Part shown: piece after piece, positions 1 through 2,790 of the stretch
Layout: every line of letters starts with the position of its first letter
How positions within the stretch are numbered: the first letter of the stretch is position 1
Notes under the pieces: generated by a model
The model's input: only the letters and a program-made list of their open reading frames with translations
What the model was told of the DNA's origin: nothing
Databases searched by the model: none
Source: Phycisphaera sp.
GTDB lineage: Bacteria > Planctomycetota > Phycisphaerae > Phycisphaerales > Phycisphaeraceae
DNA: 5,664 nt
Assembly: GCA_029287335.1 (NCBI GenBank)
Contig: JARFRI010000151.1
Coordinates: forward strand, 1 to 5,664
Reading direction: 5' to 3'
Position numbers and translations under genes: made by a program

Positions 1-1
1 T

Positions 2-277
2 CAGCTCCGCAACCTGCTCTTCCGCGACTCGATGTTCACCATCGGGATCATGACCCTGATCGCGGGCATCTTCGCGCTGCTCGTCGCGACAATGCTCCAA
101 GCCCTGCGCGGCGTCCCGATCTTCGGCAATGAATCCATCGAGGGGTTCAAGGCCGCTAATCAGCTCTACCGAGGTTTCTTCACGCTGCTCAATACTGCCA
201 TCTTCGCGGTCCCGCTGGGCTACGTGCTGCTCAGGATGCGGCCGATGTGGGGATTCAGCGGGAGAGGGTCGCGGTGA
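2..277 (+). CDS. C-terminal end of an unidentified membrane protein (5' end outside the window)
   Basis: The frame is open from the first bases of the window to a TGA at 275-277, so the beginning of the gene is missing. About 91 residues are visible. An ATG at 32 lies in the frame, but the codons before it (QLRNLLFRDS) read as ordinary protein, so it is probably internal. Counting from that Met, there are two hydrophobic segments long enough to span the membrane, at about residues 2-25 (FTIGIMTLIAGIFALLVATM) and 49-68. A polar stretch with GNESIEGFKAAN lies between them, and the tail is short, basic and Arg-rich (RMRPMWGFSGRGSR). By the positive-inside rule the tail is likely cytoplasmic. I do not recognise the family. 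The gene converges on galE with an 88-base gap containing two hairpin repeats. It is probably real because of its membrane-like composition and its clean ending just before the repeats. Confidence 0.6.
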   Translation, partial: QLRNLLFRDSMFTIGIMTLIAGIFALLVATMLQALRGVPIFGNESIEGFKAANQLYRGFFTLLNTAIFAVPLGYVLLRMRPMWGFSGRGSR

Positions 278-283
278 GTTAGC

Positions 284-302
284 CGGCGGGCTTGTCCCGC
301 CG
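284..302. repeat. GC-rich hairpin repeat, copy 1
   Basis: The unit CGGCGGGCTTGTCCCGCCG forms a perfect 7-base-pair stem (CGGCGGG/CCCGCCG) around a CTTGT loop. It starts 7 bases after the stop codon of the upstream membrane-protein gene. No T-run follows on either strand, so it is not a textbook intrinsic terminator, although a stem this strong between convergent genes could still halt polymerase or protect mRNA 3' ends. An identical copy lies at 332-350. Confidence 0.8.
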
Positions 303-338
303 CTGGATTACTGTTGCCTAAACACCGCCAGCGGCGGG
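296..338. terminator. Possible bidirectional terminator: long inverted repeat made by the two hairpin units
   Basis: The right arm of repeat copy 1 plus its flank (CCCGCCGCTGG, 296-306) is the exact reverse complement of the flank plus left arm of copy 2 (CCAGCGGCGGG, 328-338), with a 21-base loop between. The transcript could therefore fold either as two separate 7-bp hairpins or as one 11-bp hairpin. It lies between the stops of two convergent genes, where a bidirectional terminator is expected. No U-tract is present, so the terminator role is inference from position and stem strength. Confidence 0.4.
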
Positions 339-350
339 CTTGTCCCGCCG
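332..350. repeat. GC-rich hairpin repeat, copy 2
   Basis: This is an exact 19-base copy of the unit at 284-302, in the same orientation and 48 bases further on. It ends 15 bases from the galE stop codon, so in a galE transcript it would form a stem CGGCGGG-ACAAG-CCCGCCG in the 3' untranslated region. My recollection, not checked, is that GCGGGCTTGTCCCGC-type elements are dispersed between genes in many planctomycete genomes. If so, this is a member of a repeat family and not a locally made duplication. Confidence 0.8.
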
Positions 351-365
351 ACTAATGATGTTGCT

Positions 366-1373
366 TCACTTGTCCCTGTAGCCATCCGGGTTGTTCTTAA
401 ACCACGTCCAGGCATCCGCGACCATCTGCTTGATATCCGTACACTTGGCCTGCCAGCCCAGTTCGTTCTTGATCTTGCTGGGGTCGGCGTAGAGCATCGG
501 CGGATCGCCCGGACGCCTGGGACCCATCTCTGCGGGGATGGCATGGCCGGTGACTTCACGGCCCGCTTCGATGATCTGCATCACGGTGCTGCCCGTGCCG
601 GTGCCGAGGTTATAAAAGCGTTGGTCGCCGTCGTTGAGCGCATTCATGACGACCACGTGTGCATCGACCAGGTCGTTGACATGGATGTAGTCACGGATGC
701 ACGTGCCGTCGGGCGTGTCGTAATCGTCCCCAAAGATCTTCATCTTCGGCACCTTGCCTAAGGCGCAGTTGAGTACGACCGGGATGATGTGGCTTTCGGG
801 GTTGTGGTCTTCGCCGATGATGCCGTTGGGGTCCGAGCCAGCAACATTGAAGTAACGCAGCGCCGCAAAGCCGAAGCCCTCGCTCGCGTTTGCGTAGTCG
901 GTCAGCGCCCGCTCGGTCATCAGCTTCGACCAGCCGTACGGGTTGATCGGGATCTGAGGCATGTCTTCGGTGATGGGCATGGAGGCCGGCTCGCCATAGG
1001 TCGCACAGGTCGAGCTGAAGACGATGCGTTTGACCCCGGCTGCGTCCATCGCGCGGAGCAGGCTCACCGAGCCCGCGGTGTTGTTGTCGTAATAGCGCAG
1101 CGGGTATTGGACCGACTCGCCGACTTGTGCGAGAGCGGCGAAGTGGATCACGCCTTCAATCGCGTTGTCTCGCAACGCTTTCGTGACGAGTTCAGTATCG
1201 CGCAAGTCGGCCTGAACAAATTGCGCCTTACCCGCCGATGCGTTTTCGACCGCAGCGCGATGGCCTATGTCCAGGTTGTCCAGGACGGTGACGCGGTAGC
1301 CGTCGTCGGTCAATCGCTTCACGCAATGCGAGCCGATGTAGCCCGCGCCGCCGGTGACAAGAATATTTTTCAA
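366..1373 (-). CDS. galE: UDP-glucose 4-epimerase
   Basis: GalE interconverts UDP-glucose and UDP-galactose in the cytoplasm using bound NAD+, supplying galactose units for envelope polysaccharides and for the Leloir pathway. The 335 residues match the usual length of about 338. Visible hallmarks are the Rossmann NAD motif TGGAGYIGSH (G8, G11, G14), the ribose-binding LDN with D32, and SSTCATYG at 120-127, where Thr122 takes the place of the active-site Ser of E. coli, as in many GalE proteins of this subgroup. Also present are the catalytic pair Y146-x3-K150 (YGWSK), RYFNVAG at 173-179, and the family signature FGDDYDTPDGTCIRDYIHV at 214-232. The protein reads through without breaks to DGYRDK. 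The start is a TTG at 1371-1373, supported by GGAG eight bases upstream, and the protein then begins MKNILVTGG as expected for the family. It lies 55 bases downstream of the DUF368 gene on the same strand, so the two are probably co-transcribed. Confidence 0.96.
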   Translation of the reverse strand: MKNILVTGGAGYIGSHCVKRLTDDGYRVTVLDNLDIGHRAAVENASAGKAQFVQADLRDTELVTKALRDNAIEGVIHFAALAQVGESVQYPLRYYDNNTAGSVSLLRAMDAAGVKRIVFSSTCATYGEPASMPITEDMPQIPINPYGWSKLMTERALTDYANASEGFGFAALRYFNVAGSDPNGIIGEDHNPESHIIPVVLNCALGKVPKMKIFGDDYDTPDGTCIRDYIHVNDLVDAHVVVMNALNDGDQRFYNLGTGTGSTVMQIIEAGREVTGHAIPAEMGPRRPGDPPMLYADPSKIKNELGWQAKCTDIKQMVADAWTWFKNNPDGYRDK

Positions 1374-1381
1374 CGTAGATG

Positions 1382-1385
1382 CTCC
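1382..1385 (-). promoter_or_regulatory. Shine-Dalgarno site of galE
   Basis: On the minus strand GGAG occurs with an 8-base spacer before the TTG at 1373. It decides the galE start: no ATG lies in frame close by, and the TTG restores the full N-terminal beta strand before the NAD-binding glycine motif. Confidence 0.7.
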
Positions 1386-1428
1386 AGTAGGATTTCAATT
1401 CGTCAATCGTGATGATAAAGCGGTCGGT

Positions 1429-2607
1429 CTATTCTTTCCTGCCTTGGACGCGATCGACCAGTAGCGTGGTGCCCAGCCCGAGCACGATCAGGCCAAGCGA
1501 CCCAGCGATCTGGATACCGGTAGGCGTGAAAAACTCGGTGGGCAGGTCCTCGGCTTCGATCGGCTGACCCGACTCGGCGTAGACCCAAATCGGTTCGTCT
1601 GATCCCTCGATCCGCTCAGCGGGTATTGCGAAGGTGATCGCTTGCCCTTTGATAACTTGGCCCTCGGCCGGCTCGATGCTTTGCTGAAACGGCCAGAGCC
1701 CAACGACCGCGCCGACGAGCAGGCCCAACAAGACGCCGAGCGTTGCTTTTTCAAAGTGGTGTAGCAGCCAGCGCAGCAAATTGCTCACACCGACGACGCC
1801 AATGACCACGCCCAGGCCGACCGGCAGGATGACCGTCAGCCCAAGGTCGGTGAGGGTCGCCATATCGAACTCGCCGACGACGGGTAGTGCGCCTTTAAAC
1901 GCGCTGATGCCAGCGAGGATCGGAACGTAGACGCCCAGTACGAGCAGCAGATACCCACCGCTGACCCCGGGCAGGATCATGGCCGAGGCCCCGGCGATCC
2001 CCGCAAGCAGTAAGAAGATAAAGCCATCGCGATGCACATCACCGGTCGCGCCCGAGGACTGTGCGATCGCCAGGACCGCCATCGCAACGAAGCCGATTGC
2101 CGCACCGATCCACGCGGCGTGCATGCCGCTTGGCGTATCACTGCCCTTGTCATGCTCGGGCAAGTCCGCTGCGGTAGGGTGCTTGATCAATCGCCAGACG
2201 ACCGGCACGCCGCCAAGCGTCAGGCCGATGAAGATCGAGTACATGACCCAGCGGTGATCGACAACCAGCGTCTTGACGATGCCAGCCAGTAGGAAGATGG
2301 CGAAGGCGGCCGCGAGGACGACGCTGCCTAAGACAATGATCGAGGCACGTTTGAACTTGAGTGTCGTGACCTCGCCGATGGCTTCGATAAAACGAGGGTA
2401 GACCCCGGCCGCCAGCAGCATGGTCCCGCCGCTGATGCCCGGCACGAGGTTGGCCAATCCCATCAATACGCCACCCATGCCGCCACGGATGGCGAGCCCG
2501 CCGAGGTTGGCCGTGTCGTTTTTCACGTGTGAACCTTCGGAACCGTCGCTTGGGGCATGTGGGTCTACGGTCTGCTTATCCTGACTCATGCTGGTCATAT
2601 CGGCCAA
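1429..2607 (-). CDS. DUF368 membrane protein, undecaprenyl-phosphate translocase (PopT-type) family
   Basis: DUF368 proteins are polytopic inner-membrane proteins. Members in other bacteria were shown to recycle the lipid carrier undecaprenyl phosphate across the membrane (PopT-type), which peptidoglycan and polysaccharide synthesis depend on. The family's twin signatures are clear: ANLVPGISGGTMLLAAGVYPRF at about 52-73 and SAMILPGVSGGYLLLVLGVY at about 208-227. The two PG[IV]SGG re-entrant-type motifs reflect an internal repeat. Further membrane segments lie at about 89-112, 120-140, 163-183, 255-277, 288-306 and 366-385. At 392 residues it is longer than most members (roughly 270-320 as I recall). 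The excess is a hydrophilic N-terminus (about 1-38) and a polar, acidic loop at about 308-362 before the last helix. The outermost start is a TTG at 2605-2607, with an in-frame TGA shortly upstream. ATG codons at 2596-2598 and 2587-2589 are alternatives, and none has a good Shine-Dalgarno, so the start is uncertain by up to six residues. It is the likely first gene of an operon with galE. Confidence 0.92.
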   Translation of the reverse strand: MADMTSMSQDKQTVDPHAPSDGSEGSHVKNDTANLGGLAIRGGMGGVLMGLANLVPGISGGTMLLAAGVYPRFIEAIGEVTTLKFKRASIIVLGSVVLAAAFAIFLLAGIVKTLVVDHRWVMYSIFIGLTLGGVPVVWRLIKHPTAADLPEHDKGSDTPSGMHAAWIGAAIGFVAMAVLAIAQSSGATGDVHRDGFIFLLLAGIAGASAMILPGVSGGYLLLVLGVYVPILAGISAFKGALPVVGEFDMATLTDLGLTVILPVGLGVVIGVVGVSNLLRWLLHHFEKATLGVLLGLLVGAVVGLWPFQQSIEPAEGQVIKGQAITFAIPAERIEGSDEPIWVYAESGQPIEAEDLPTEFFTPTGIQIAGSLGLIVLGLGTTLLVDRVQGRKE

Positions 2608-2671
2608 TTCGCTAGCCGATCGCGAGGTTCAGCCAGCTGCATTTTCAAAGCTGACCAGGCGTCACGCTTTA

Positions 2672-2699
2672 TCGCCATTACATCTGTAATGGGTATAAT
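2672..2699 (+). promoter_or_regulatory. Candidate sigma-70-type promoter for the cytochrome lipoprotein gene
   Basis: A perfect -10 hexamer TATAAT lies at 2694-2699. With a 16-base spacer, TCGCCA at 2672-2677 matches the -35 consensus at four of six positions. Transcription would start near 2706, giving an untranslated leader of about 85 bases before the ATG at 2791. A GC-rich palindrome GCGTCACGC (2659-2667) lies just upstream of the -35. No equally good promoter was found on the minus strand for the DUF368 gene. Confidence 0.55.
2677..2690. promoter_or_regulatory. Candidate operator: perfect palindrome ATTACATCTGTAAT
   Basis: The site is a perfect dyad, ATTACA-TC-TGTAAT. Its core TACA-N2-TGTA has the form of operators bound by the BlaI/MecI/CopY winged-helix repressor family, members of which are numerous in planctomycetes. 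It occupies the spacer between the proposed -35 and -10 elements, so a bound repressor would block polymerase. It also lies about 70 bases upstream of the divergent DUF368 start, so it could affect both directions. No regulator gene is in the window, and the assignment to this family rests only on the core motif and position. Confidence 0.45.
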
Positions 2700-2733
2700 G
2701 ACGAACGTCTCTACTCATGTGAAGGAAACACCC

Positions 2734-2775
2734 GTGGCTGGCGGAAACGCTTGGCCGAGTGTCTCTTTAACCTAA
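2734..2775 (+). CDS. Possible 13-codon leader peptide (uORF) upstream of the lipoprotein gene
   Basis: A GTG at 2734-2736 follows AAGGA (2722-2726) with a good 7-base spacer. It opens a 13-codon frame (MAGGNAWPSVSLT) ending at TAA 2773-2775, 15 bases before the ATG of the large gene and in the same frame. The large gene has no Shine-Dalgarno of its own, so ribosomes ending on the leader could reinitiate there. Within the leader, GCG-GAAA-CGC (2741-2750) forms a small stem with a GNRA-type tetraloop that can be extended with wobble pairs to about 2736-2756. The frame is very short and could be chance; nothing in the peptide points to a known attenuator. Confidence 0.3.
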   Translation: MAGGNAWPSVSLT

Positions 2776-2790
2776 AACGTCATACTTTTC

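Noticed and set aside
284..350. A CRISPR array
   Set aside because: There are only two repeat units, each 19 bases, with a 29-base interval and no further units; the self-complementary stem and convergent-gene position fit a terminator-like repeat.
129..1412. Long plus-strand open frames (129-761 and 789-1412) opposite galE
   Set aside because: They lie in register with galE codons on the other strand and stay open because galE rarely uses TTA, CTA and TCA. Their translation is Arg/Val/Asp-rich with no recognisable domain, whereas galE is unmistakable.
2668..2673. A minus-strand promoter for the DUF368 gene (GATAAA as -10)
   Set aside because: Only four of six -10 positions match and no acceptable -35 lies 16-18 bases upstream, so it is not listed as a feature.
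2557..2775. A 72-residue plus-strand open frame across the divergent spacer
   Set aside because: It begins inside the DUF368 coding region and runs through the promoter and operator. Only its last 13 codons, with their own Shine-Dalgarno, deserve mention and are listed as a possible leader.
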